Assembly (NCBI GenBank): GCA_903847285.1
Contig: CAINDH010000148.1
Coordinates: forward strand, 1 to 13,608
DNA from: an uncultured Verrucomicrobia subdivision 3 bacterium
GTDB lineage: Bacteria > Verrucomicrobiota > Verrucomicrobiae > Limisphaerales > UBA11358
Reading direction: 5' to 3'
Length of the DNA: 13,608 nucleotides
In this document: positions 7,443 through 13,608 of the stretch, piece by piece
Layout of the letters: every line of letters begins with the position of its first letter
How positions within the stretch are numbered: position 1 is the stretch's first letter
Program-made: the position numbers and the translations under genes
The notes under the pieces: model-generated
Told to the model about the DNA's origin: nothing
Database searches by the model: none
The model's input: only the letters and a program-made list of their open reading frames with translations

Positions 7443-7459
7443 TTTCCCGTAGAGGGAAA
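7443..7459 (+). other. Small hairpin in the mraZ leader
   Basis: TTTCCC (7443-7448) and GGGAAA (7454-7459) pair around a 5-nt loop GTAGA. It would lie in the transcribed leader, 17 nt before the mraZ start. With only 6 bp and no T-run after it, it is not a terminator; it could be a weak RNA hairpin or a protein-binding palindrome. Confidence 0.4.
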
Positions 7460-7462
7460 CAA

Positions 7463-7471
7463 TGTGGATAA
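7463..7471 (-). promoter_or_regulatory. Consensus DnaA box next to the mraZ start
   Basis: TGTGGATAA is the exact reverse complement of the high-affinity DnaA box TTATCCACA. It ends 5 nt before the mraZ ATG. A single box does not make an origin, but it could link expression of the division cluster to DnaA. The match is seen directly; binding is inference. Confidence 0.45.
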
Positions 7472-7476
7472 CTTAA

Positions 7477-7935
7477 ATGAGTGTGGCAACGCCAAAAAAA
7501 ATTGTTTTCAACTCCCGTTTTGACCACGGGGTTGATGACAAACGGCGTTTGCAGATTCCATCGAAGTGGCGCACGGAAGAGGAGGGGTTTGAGTTCATGG
7601 TCATCCTCTGGCCGAAGCATCATTTGGGACCCTGTCTGCGGGTGATGCCAATGGTTGAGTATCACAAGCTGGCAGAGACGATTGAATCTCTGCCGTTGAA
7701 TGACCCGAAGCGGGATCCGATGTCGCGCATCGTGTTTGGCAACGCGGAGACGGTCGTGTTGGATAAGACGGGGCGCATCTGTTTGCCGGAGCGGATGGCG
7801 AAGGAGGCGGGCATCAAGCGCGACGTGGTGCTGGTTGGTATGAACTCGCGTTTTGAAATTTGGGATGCGGAGCGGCATAAATCTCTGCACGCGGCGGATG
7901 AAGCCCACCGCGCGGAAGTGTTTGCAACCCTTTGA
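7477..7935 (+). CDS. mraZ: MraZ, transcriptional regulator of the dcw cluster
   Basis: MraZ is a ring-forming SpoVT-AbrB-fold DNA-binding protein, first gene of most division and cell wall clusters, that controls its own operon through TGGGN repeats. The 152-residue product shows the expected tandem repeat: FNSRFDHGVDDKRRLQIPSK (residues 11-30) and the second copy VVLDKTGRICLPERMAKEAG (93-112), each with the D-X-X-X-R element (DDKRR and DKTGR) of the family. Length is typical. The ATG at 7477 is the natural start, although no Shine-Dalgarno sequence precedes it. A phased set of candidate binding sites lies 38-72 bp upstream. The stop (7933-7935) is followed after 8 nt by the next gene, so the operon continues. 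The sequence is easily recognised, but it differs from the textbook DAKGR in the first repeat. Confidence 0.95.
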   Translation: MSVATPKKIVFNSRFDHGVDDKRRLQIPSKWRTEEEGFEFMVILWPKHHLGPCLRVMPMVEYHKLAETIESLPLNDPKRDPMSRIVFGNAETVVLDKTGRICLPERMAKEAGIKRDVVLVGMNSRFEIWDAERHKSLHAADEAHRAEVFATL

Positions 7936-7943
7936 AAAATTTT

Positions 7944-8369
7944 ATGAGCCTAGGAAAATTGCTCGGTGCCGGAAAAAGTTTTTTTGGCGGACAAGGTTCG
8001 ATTTCGTATCGCGCGAAGAAGAACGTCTATTTGCCGAAGTTCAATCCCGGCAAAAATCCTTTCGCGCCAAAAGCGGTGGTTCCGGCAGAGCCTGCTGTGA
8101 CCGAGGTGAAGAAAATTGCCGCGCCGAGCGCGCCGCGTCCGACGCGCGCGGCCAACTGGGCAGGCAAGTTGAATCCGTTTCGCGCACCGCAGCCAGTTGA
8201 GCTGGTGGTGGCGGCCGAGCAAGTGGAATTTTCGCTTGATGCCGTAAAGGTATTGCACAACGACCTGTCGGATGCGGATGTGGAAATCGTGCCGGTGAAG
8301 TCGCGAACAATTACGCCGACCGCCGCGCGTGCAAATTTTTTGAACGAGCAAGTTTTGCGAACCGCTTGA
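7944..8369 (+). CDS. Unrecognised 141-aa basic protein between mraZ and rsmH
   Basis: I do not recognise a named family. It has no signal peptide or membrane segment, so it is probably cytoplasmic. Residues 1-45 (beginning MSLGKLLGAGKSFFGG) are basic and aromatic and look conserved in style. A Pro/Ala-rich, probably disordered linker spans about 43-86. An acidic-to-mixed segment follows (about 87-118, with QVEFSLDAVKVLHNDLSDAD). A short element recurs: GKNPFAP (36-42) and GKLNPFRAP (74-82). ATG at 7944 is chosen; a TTG at 7932 would add four residues and overlap the mraZ stop. It sits 8 nt after mraZ and 13 nt before rsmH on the same strand, so it is almost certainly made together with them. 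A role linked to division or envelope growth is inference from position only. Confidence 0.8.
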   Translation: MSLGKLLGAGKSFFGGQGSISYRAKKNVYLPKFNPGKNPFAPKAVVPAEPAVTEVKKIAAPSAPRPTRAANWAGKLNPFRAPQPVELVVAAEQVEFSLDAVKVLHNDLSDADVEIVPVKSRTITPTAARANFLNEQVLRTA

Positions 8370-8382
8370 GCGACGATGCGCA

Positions 8383-9315
8383 GTGCCAGAATTCATTCAC
8401 CAACCAGTGATGGCGGCGGAAGTGCTGGAAGCACTGAAGCCCCAGCCGAACGGACGTTACGCCGACGGGACGCTCGGTGGAGCTGGTCACGCGGGGAAAT
8501 TGCTGGCCGCGAGTTCACCGACTGGATGGCTGTCTGGGTGCGATCGCGATGGCGTCGCTCTTGAGGTAGCGCGGACCCGGTTGAATGAAACATTTGCCGG
8601 CAGGTTTGAATTACGGCGCGGAAATTTTTCGGAACTGGCGGATTGGATTGCGGCAGCAAGTTGTGACGGGGTGCTGTTGGATTTGGGCGTGAGTTCGCCG
8701 CAACTAGACGTGGCGGAACGCGGATTTAGTTTTATGCAGGATGGTCCGCTGGATATGCGGATGGATCACCGGCAAAAGTTGACCGCCGCCGATTTGGTGA
8801 ACGGCGAAGATGCGGAACCGCTCGCGAAAATTTTTTGGGAATATGGCGATGAACGCGATTCCCGCCGGTTTGCCAAGGCGATGGTGCATGACCGCGCGTT
8901 GCGAAAGTTTGAGACGACGAAGCAGTTGGCCGATTTGATCGAACGCCTCGCGCCGCGTCACGGTAAGAAGTCGCATCCGGCCACGAAAGTATTTCAGGCG
9001 CTGCGAATCGCGGTGAACGACGAGATCGGTTCGCTGAAACGCGGGTTGAAGGCGGCGATAAAAATTTTAAAGCCGGGCGGAAGGCTGGCGGTGATTACCT
9101 TCCATTCGCTTGAAGATCGTGTGGTGAAAGAGTTCGGGCGGGAACGGACCAGGGATTACACGTTCAGTGGGCCGGTGGACGTGCCCGAGTTGCGCACGCC
9201 GTGTGTGCCGGAGCTGAAATGGGTTTCGCGCAAGGCGATTTTGCCGGGCGAGGAAGAGTTGAAAATAAATCCGCGTGCGCGTAGTGCGCAGTTGCGAGTG
9301 TTTGAAAAAATATAA
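8383..9315 (+). CDS. rsmH: 16S rRNA m4C1402 methyltransferase RsmH (MraW)
   Basis: RsmH N4-methylates cytidine 1402 in the decoding centre of 16S rRNA using S-adenosylmethionine. The 310-residue protein shows the complete set of family motifs: FIHQPVM at the start (4-10), the SAM-binding DGTLGGAGHA (28-37), CDRD (53-56), DLGVSSPQLD (100-109), RGFSFMQDGPLDMRMD (113-128), HPATKVFQALRIAVNDE (198-214), ITFHSLEDRVVKE (238-250) and NPRARSAQLRV (296-306). The start must be GTG at 8383, since it yields the normal N-terminus. The nearby ATG at 8376 is in another frame. No Shine-Dalgarno sequence is visible. The position behind mraZ is standard for dcw clusters except for the extra gene between them. 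The next gene begins 6 nt after the stop. Confidence 0.97.
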   Translation: MPEFIHQPVMAAEVLEALKPQPNGRYADGTLGGAGHAGKLLAASSPTGWLSGCDRDGVALEVARTRLNETFAGRFELRRGNFSELADWIAAASCDGVLLDLGVSSPQLDVAERGFSFMQDGPLDMRMDHRQKLTAADLVNGEDAEPLAKIFWEYGDERDSRRFAKAMVHDRALRKFETTKQLADLIERLAPRHGKKSHPATKVFQALRIAVNDEIGSLKRGLKAAIKILKPGGRLAVITFHSLEDRVVKEFGRERTRDYTFSGPVDVPELRTPCVPELKWVSRKAILPGEEELKINPRARSAQLRVFEKI

Positions 9316-9321
9316 TTTAGC

Positions 9322-9705
9322 ATGGCGGGCAATCGTAAAAACCAGTCGGCGGCGATGCACTTTAGCACGGTGCTGAAAGTCGTCCTGCTGTGCACGTTGA
9401 TTGGCGGTTCAGCTATCGGCTATGTCTGGCAGAAGAATGAAATTTTAAGGCTTGGTCGTCAGATTCTGGCAAAGGGAAAACAACTCGACCAGCTGGAGCG
9501 GGATAACAAATTGCTGGCTGGCCAGCTTAACACGTTGCATTCGCCGTTGAACATTGACCAGCGCGTGCGGGAGATGCGCCTCGGGCTTGTGCCGGCGCAG
9601 CCGACGCAAAAAGTATTTTTGATGGAAGCGATGAGTGCTCCATCAGTAGGCAATTCTCAACCGCGACAGTTCGCCTCGCGGCCAGCGGTTGAGCAGACTC
9701 CGTAA
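9322..9705 (+). CDS. ftsL: FtsL-like single-pass division protein
   Basis: FtsL bridges FtsB/FtsQ and the FtsWI synthase at the division site. This 127-residue product has the right topology: a short basic cytoplasmic tail (1-16), one membrane helix (about 17-36, VLKVVLLCTLIGGSAIGYVW), then a periplasmic helix with heptad-like spacing (about 37-72, with QLDQLERDNKLLAGQL), and a closing segment SPLNIDQRVREMRLGLVPAQ (74-93). That segment resembles the I-X-X-X-A-X-X-X-GL-X-X-P end of FtsL proteins. FtsL diverges too fast for sequence alone to settle the identity; topology plus location between rsmH and ftsI make the case. The Pro/Ser-rich tail after residue 104 is probably disordered. The start is ATG at 9322. 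No Shine-Dalgarno sequence is seen. Confidence 0.75.
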   Translation: MAGNRKNQSAAMHFSTVLKVVLLCTLIGGSAIGYVWQKNEILRLGRQILAKGKQLDQLERDNKLLAGQLNTLHSPLNIDQRVREMRLGLVPAQPTQKVFLMEAMSAPSVGNSQPRQFASRPAVEQTP

Positions 9706-9727
9706 GGAATAATTTTGGCCGCCGCTC

Positions 9728-9859
9728 GTGACGCCGTCGGGTGAGGAACCGATCGCCACGGGCGGCTGGCCTGTTTTCAAAAAAATCCTCCTCGCCTTGT
9801 CCTCCGCGTGTTTCGGGGATGACGATGAAGGCGCGAGAGAAAGTGAGATTGTTAGATGA
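9728..9859 (+). CDS. Probable 43-aa small protein overlapping the ftsI start
   Basis: The 150-bp space between the ftsL-like gene and ftsI contains an open frame from a GTG at 9728 to a TGA at 9857-9859 that overlaps the ftsI ATG in the ATGA arrangement used elsewhere in this operon. The predicted 43-residue peptide begins (M/V)TPSGEEPIATGGWPVFKK, has a short hydrophobic stretch (ILLALSSACFG) and an acidic end (GDDDEGARESEIVR). Wobble-position GC is about 60 percent, compatible with coding. No family is recognised and no Shine-Dalgarno sequence is near the GTG. It cannot be a simple frameshifted tail of the ftsL-like protein, because its frame has a TAA at 9710-9712 just after the ftsL stop. 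It may be a real small gene whose translation feeds ribosomes into ftsI, or chance. Confidence 0.4.
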   Translation: MTPSGEEPIATGGWPVFKKILLALSSACFGDDDEGARESEIVR

Positions 9860-11757
9860 CCAACAAACAGCAAATCCGTCGCGCCCTTGCCTTGCTAGGT
9901 GTCTTCATTGTGGCCTTCGCTTGCTTGGGTTGGCGGCTGGTAGACTTGCAAGTGTGGCGGCACGCCGAGTTACTAAAGCAGGCGCAGCACGACACCGGCC
10001 GCAAAATCTGGCAGCAGGCAAAGCGCGGTGACATTCTAGACGCGACCGGCAATCCGCTCGCGACTTCCATTCCTGTCAAAACCGTCTGGGTGAATCCCCA
10101 ACTACTTGCAGCGCAAACCAATCTCCCGAATGCGCCGCAATTTTTCGCCCGGGCTGTTGCGCCGTTGCTGCAGATGGACGAAAGTAAACTTATCCTGCAA
10201 ATGCAGCCGCGTCTGCGCACAACAACGAACGGTTTCTCCACGAATCAATATGCCGTGCTCAAACGACAAATTCCTGAACCGACGTGGCAGCAAATTCAGG
10301 CGAAGCTAAAATCGTTGCCGTCGCTGGTGGACACGCGCGGCTGGAAAAAATCTCGTTGCCAGGCATTGACGAATCTTTGTCTCTCCGTCATTGGCGCGGA
10401 TTCGGAGCAGTTGCGGATATATCCGAGCGGCTCGCTGGCGGGGCAGGTGATCGGCTTTGTGGCTGGACGCGAGTCCACCAACCATGCGCCTGGATTGGTG
10501 GGATGTGATGGCATTGAGAAATTTTTCGACGCGAAGCTGGCGGGTGTCGACGGCTGGCGCGTGATTGAGGCAGATAGGGCGCGGCACGAAGTTGTTTCCT
10601 TACGCGACGAAGATGTCCAAGCCGCCGACGGCAAGAACGTAGTGCTGACGATTGACTCCGCCGTGCAACACATCGTTGAAACTGCGCTGGCGGATGCGGC
10701 CAAGCTACACTCGCCGAAGAGCATCACCGGCATCGTTATGCGGCCAAAGACCGGGGAAATTTTGGCGATGTGTTCGTTGCCGAGCTATGATCCCAGTCAG
10801 CCGAACACCATCGTCAAGGGCACACACAACCGTAACGTTTTGGATGTGGTGGAGCCGGGTTCCACGTTCAAAATTGTCGTCGTGTCCGGCGCGCTGAATA
10901 ACGGCATCGTCCAATTGAACACGCCGGTGAATTGTGAGAATGGGGCCTTTGCGTTTGCCGGCCGCGTGTTGCACGACCATGAAAAACTGACGGCGGAAAC
11001 GGTGAAAAGCGTCATCACGAAATCTTCCAATATCGGTGCGGCGAAAATCGGCATTCAACTTGGCGAACAAAATCTTTTTGATTACGCGTGGGATTACGGC
11101 TTTGGCCAGCGCACGGGTATTGCGCTGCCACTCGAGGCCATCGGAATTCTCTATCCGGTGAAAAGATGGAGCAAGGTTTCCATCGCGCAGATACCTATGG
11201 GTCACGGCGTCGCGGTCACCCGCCTGCAAATGTGTTACGCGATGGCCGCGATTGCGAACAATGGCTGGCTCATGCGCCCGATGCTGGTGAGCCGGCTGCA
11301 GACGCGAGACGGCGGAGTGGTGCAACGCTACGCGCCCGAACGCGTCCGCAAAGTCATCGGCGATGAGGCGGTAAAAAAAATGATCGAGGCGCTTAAGACG
11401 GTTCCCGCCAAAGGTGGCACCGCACCAGATGCGGCGATGAAAAATTACGTGGTTGCGGGTAAAACCGGAACCGCGCAGAAAATCGAAAACGGCGCGTATG
11501 TCTCCGGCAAATACCTTTCCTCGTTCATCGGATTTTTCCCGGCGGATAATCCGGAAATTTGCATTTCCGTCGTGATGGATGAGCCGAAGGAAGGTTATTA
11601 CGGCGGCAAAGTCTGCGGCCCGGTTTTCAAGGACATCGCCGAGCGCTGCGCCAGCTATTTGAATATCCCGGCTGACCCGAACCTGATGGCAACGAATGGG
11701 CTGGCGATGGGCGGCAATAATTTCAACAACAATTTAAGAACTGTGAGGAATCCGTGA
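9856..11757 (+). CDS. ftsI: FtsI/PBP3-type class B penicillin-binding protein (septal transpeptidase)
   Basis: This 633-residue enzyme would cross-link peptidoglycan at the division septum together with FtsW. It has a short cytoplasmic N-terminus, one membrane helix (about 9-27), then the dimerisation/pedestal region with KRGDILDATGNPLATS (56-71), the counterpart of RG-X-I-X-DR-X-G-X-X-LA. The transpeptidase domain has all three catalytic motifs: STFK at 336-339 (nucleophile Ser336), SSN at 390-392 and KTGT at 536-539. No PASTA domain follows; the last 25 residues are an Asn/Gly-rich tail. ATG at 9856 overlaps the stop of a candidate small ORF. The gene's own TGA overlaps the GTG of the SIMPL gene (GTGA at 11754-11757). 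Location behind ftsL supports FtsI rather than a sporulation (SpoVD) or elongation (PBP2) protein. Confidence 0.95.
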   Translation: MTNKQQIRRALALLGVFIVAFACLGWRLVDLQVWRHAELLKQAQHDTGRKIWQQAKRGDILDATGNPLATSIPVKTVWVNPQLLAAQTNLPNAPQFFARAVAPLLQMDESKLILQMQPRLRTTTNGFSTNQYAVLKRQIPEPTWQQIQAKLKSLPSLVDTRGWKKSRCQALTNLCLSVIGADSEQLRIYPSGSLAGQVIGFVAGRESTNHAPGLVGCDGIEKFFDAKLAGVDGWRVIEADRARHEVVSLRDEDVQAADGKNVVLTIDSAVQHIVETALADAAKLHSPKSITGIVMRPKTGEILAMCSLPSYDPSQPNTIVKGTHNRNVLDVVEPGSTFKIVVVSGALNNGIVQLNTPVNCENGAFAFAGRVLHDHEKLTAETVKSVITKSSNIGAAKIGIQLGEQNLFDYAWDYGFGQRTGIALPLEAIGILYPVKRWSKVSIAQIPMGHGVAVTRLQMCYAMAAIANNGWLMRPMLVSRLQTRDGGVVQRYAPERVRKVIGDEAVKKMIEALKTVPAKGGTAPDAAMKNYVVAGKTGTAQKIENGAYVSGKYLSSFIGFFPADNPEICISVVMDEPKEGYYGGKVCGPVFKDIAERCASYLNIPADPNLMATNGLAMGGNNFNNNLRTVRNP

Positions 11758-12485
11758 ACGAATCGCGTCCGCAATTATTTGGAATGTTGGCTGGCCTTTT
11801 TTTGGCTGCTGGCCTCGTCTTCGCCGCCATGCTGGGAACCAGCGCTTGGGTGAAAATTAAAAACTCCCAGTTCATCACCGTCAAAGGTTCGGTGCAGAAA
11901 CAGATCGAGTCAGACCTCGCCATCTGGTCCGGCAGTTTTCAGGCTGAGGCAGAAACATTGCTCGAAGCGCAGCGCCAAATTCAAACGAACCGCTCGCAGG
12001 TTGGAAAATTTCTGGCGGATGCCGGTGTGAAAAATTTCACCTTCACACCCATCGCGATTGAGGAACTGAAGGCATCCCTCAAATCCGCCGATGGTTTTGT
12101 CTCGCAACGCACCACCGGCTTTCGCCTGTCGCAGTCGGTCTCGGTGGAGTCCACGGATGTTGATCGGCTGGACAAGCTGGATACGACGGCGTTGCTCGAG
12201 CAGGGAATGATTTTCACCGTCGGCCAGCCGCAATTTATTTATACCAAAGCGGGTGAGACGAAGATTGAAATGCTGGCGAATGCAACGAAAGATGCGCGCG
12301 CCCGCGCCGAGCAGATTGCGCAGCAAGGCGGGCGTGGCTTGGCAGGCTTGCATGATGCAGACCAGGGAATTTTCCAGATCACCCCGCTGCACAGCGCGGC
12401 AACAAGTTGGGAAGGTAACAACGATATGACGTCACGGCAGAAAACCATGACGGCAGTTGTGACCGCGACGTTTGTCCTGAATTGA
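11754..12485 (+). CDS. Membrane-anchored SIMPL (DUF541) domain protein inside the dcw cluster
   Basis: The 243-residue product has one N-terminal hydrophobic segment (about 8-33, FGMLAGLFLAAGLVFAAMLG) without a clear cleavage site, so it is probably anchored in the inner membrane with the rest in the periplasm. Residues 38-243 fit the SIMPL/DUF541 fold: FITVKGSVQKQIESDLAIWS at the start, GVKNFTFTPIAIEE and FRLSQSVSVESTDVDRLDKL in the middle, the helix ATKDARARAEQIAQQ (177-191) and the closing strand TAVVTATFVLN. Relatives include E. coli YggE and Brucella BP26; their molecular function is not settled. It starts with GTG at 11754, overlapping the ftsI stop by 4 nt, and is the only gene here with a good Shine-Dalgarno sequence (GAGGAA, 11745-11750). 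murF follows after 6 nt. Such a gene is not a usual dcw member. Confidence 0.85.
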   Translation: MNESRPQLFGMLAGLFLAAGLVFAAMLGTSAWVKIKNSQFITVKGSVQKQIESDLAIWSGSFQAEAETLLEAQRQIQTNRSQVGKFLADAGVKNFTFTPIAIEELKASLKSADGFVSQRTTGFRLSQSVSVESTDVDRLDKLDTTALLEQGMIFTVGQPQFIYTKAGETKIEMLANATKDARARAEQIAQQGGRGLAGLHDADQGIFQITPLHSAATSWEGNNDMTSRQKTMTAVVTATFVLN

Positions 12486-12491
12486 AATTTT

Positions 12492-13608
12492 GTGGAACTG
12501 CGCTCATTGAAATTTGTCGCTGGGATTTGCGACGCCGAAATAAAATCCGGTTCGCCGGAGACGGAAATTAAAAGCATCTGCACCGATTCGCGGGCGGCGA
12601 AACCGGGCGACGTGTTCTTCGCCATCAAGGGCGAGAAGTTTGATGGGCATGATTTTATCGCCGAAGTTGCGGCCAAAGGCGTGGCGGCGGTGGTGGTGGA
12701 AAAAGTTCCGGCGAAGTTGCCGTCATGTGCGGTGTTGTTGGTGAAGGATGTCCGTGTGGCGCTCGGAAAATTTGCGGCCGTATATCGCAAAGAATTTTCG
12801 TTGCCGGTCATCGCGGTTGGCGGATCGAATGGCAAGACGACGACGAAGGAATTGCTGGCGTCTGTGCTGCGGCAAAAGCTGGTGACCTTGTGGAGCGAGG
12901 CGAGTTTTAATAACGACATCGGCGTGCCGATGACGCTGCTGCGACTGGAGAAAACACATCAGGCCGCTGTGCTAGAAGTCGGCACGAATCATCCCGGCGA
13001 ACTTGCGCCGCTGGTGAACATGATTGCGCCAAAGCTCGGCATCATCACGAGCATCGGACGCGAGCATCTGGAATTTTTCGGTGATGTCGCGGGCGTGGCG
13101 AAGGAAGAAGGCGTGTTGGCCGAGTTGCTGCCAGCGGATGGAATTTTGTTCGTTAACGGGGATTGTGAATGGTCAGAAAAAATCGCGAGGCGAACGAAAG
13201 CAAAAGTGGTTCGCATCGGCCTTGGTGAGAAAAATAACTGGCGCGCTAAGAAAGTCCGGCTGGGTAAAAGCGGTGTCACGTTTCAGGTCGAGAATACGAA
13301 GAAAGAATTATGCGGTGAGTGCCGGATCAATTTGCTCGGCAAACATCAAGTGACGAATGCGCTCTTGGCGATGGCGGTGGGCGCGGAGTTGGGTTTGTCG
13401 CGCGATGAGATTTGCGACGGGCTGGCGGCGTGCCAGCCACAGAAGATGCGGATGCAATTTTGGGAACTGAACGGGGTGCGTGTGCTGGAAGATTGCTACA
13501 ACGCGAATGCGGATTCGATGCGGGCGGCGCTGGAGACCTTGTGCGGTCTGCCGCTGCAAGGGCGGCGCGTTGCCATCCTCGGCGACATGGCGGAACTCGG
13601 CGCGCAGA
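12492..13608 (+). CDS. murF: MurF, UDP-MurNAc-tripeptide:D-Ala-D-Ala ligase, 3' end missing
   Basis: MurF adds the D-Ala-D-Ala dipeptide to UDP-MurNAc-tripeptide in the cytoplasm, the last step to the peptidoglycan precursor pentapeptide. The first 372 codons are in the window. Motifs are TDSRAAKPGDVFFAIKG (31-47), the ATP-binding loop GSNGKTTTKE (111-120), SFNNDIGVPMTLL (138-150), LEVGTNHPGE (161-170), ITSIGREHLEFFG (185-197), LLGKHQVTNALLA (281-293) and DCYNANADSM (334-343). TNHPGE and YNANADSM are typical of MurF rather than MurC, MurD or MurE. GTG at 12492 gives a normal N-terminus, 6 nt after the SIMPL gene. No Shine-Dalgarno sequence is visible. The missing C-terminal part should be about 80-100 residues. 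Confidence 0.95.
   Translation, partial: MELRSLKFVAGICDAEIKSGSPETEIKSICTDSRAAKPGDVFFAIKGEKFDGHDFIAEVAAKGVAAVVVEKVPAKLPSCAVLLVKDVRVALGKFAAVYRKEFSLPVIAVGGSNGKTTTKELLASVLRQKLVTLWSEASFNNDIGVPMTLLRLEKTHQAAVLEVGTNHPGELAPLVNMIAPKLGIITSIGREHLEFFGDVAGVAKEEGVLAELLPADGILFVNGDCEWSEKIARRTKAKVVRIGLGEKNNWRAKKVRLGKSGVTFQVENTKKELCGECRINLLGKHQVTNALLAMAVGAELGLSRDEICDGLAACQPQKMRMQFWELNGVRVLEDCYNANADSMRAALETLCGLPLQGRRVAILGDMAELGAQ

Noticed and set aside
7463..7471. Replication origin at the DnaA box
   Set aside because: Only one consensus box and no cluster, A/T-rich unwinding tract or dnaA/dnaN gene nearby; a regulatory box is the more modest reading.
7342..7908. A 188-codon open frame on the minus strand opposite mraZ
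   Set aside because: mraZ is unmistakable on the plus strand, and this frame also covers the mraZ control region.
8376..8564. ATG-started frame just before rsmH
   Set aside because: It is out of frame with RsmH, whose motifs begin right after the GTG at 8383, and gives an Arg/Ser-rich product without pattern.
9703..9859. Frameshift joining the ftsL-like gene to the following 43-aa frame
   Set aside because: The downstream frame is closed by TAA at 9710-9712, after the ftsL stop at 9703-9705, so a single frameshift cannot fuse them.
10705..11325. A 206-codon open frame on the minus strand
   Set aside because: It is antisense to the transpeptidase domain of FtsI, including STFK and SSN; composition is Arg/His-rich as in antisense shadows.
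12239..12919. A 226-codon open frame on the minus strand
   Set aside because: It runs across the ends of the SIMPL gene and murF, both well supported on the plus strand; no family resemblance.
1..13608. tRNA, rRNA, CRISPR array, insertion sequence, prophage or toxin-antitoxin genes
   Set aside because: Read through on both strands; no cloverleaf-like sequence, regular repeat-spacer series, transposase motif or terminal inverted repeat was recognised.

Overview
This window looks like chromosomal DNA of a Verrucomicrobiota bacterium, most likely of the Pedosphaera/Limisphaerales type. Three things suggest this. There is a pseudopilin with the phylum-typical N-terminus ([20 protein letters not shown]) and a C-terminal H-X9-DG motif. 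There is a very large secreted beta-rich repeat protein with the Asn/Thr/Ser-rich style and C-terminal module common in that group. Shine-Dalgarno sequences are almost absent ahead of the genes. The taxonomic call is inference from protein style; there is no rRNA gene in the window.

Left part (1-5466): surface and secreted functions. On the minus strand a pseudopilin gene (383-1291) is followed by the start of an exported class A acid phosphatase-like gene (1-344, cut by the window edge). Divergent from them, a 1286-residue exported protein (1536-5396) is built from duplicated modules (A-A, B-C, a propeller-like middle, B-C again, and a C-terminal domain). It ends at a strong hairpin terminator with a perfect 12-bp stem (5429-5465), which also separates it from the convergent genes beyond.

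Middle (5514-7303, minus strand): queA (tRNA queuosine synthesis) overlaps by 4 nt a stand-alone RibD-type reductase gene. They are transcribed away from the division cluster.

Right part (7395-13608, plus strand): the beginning of a division and cell wall (dcw) cluster in a tight, operon-like row: mraZ, an unrecognised 141-aa protein, rsmH, an ftsL-like gene, a probable 43-aa small ORF, ftsI, a membrane-anchored SIMPL (DUF541) protein and murF (cut by the window end). The mraZ promoter region is dense. A candidate -35/-10 pair encloses an 8-bp perfect inverted repeat and two TGGGN MraZ boxes, with a third box 20 bp further on. A small hairpin and a consensus DnaA box lie between the promoter and the mraZ start.

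The most unusual points are non-standard genes inside the dcw row: the 141-aa protein between mraZ and rsmH, the 43-aa ORF whose stop overlaps the ftsI start, and the SIMPL protein where murE would usually stand between ftsI and murF. The layered mraZ control region is also unusual. No tRNA, rRNA, CRISPR array or insertion sequence was recognised.
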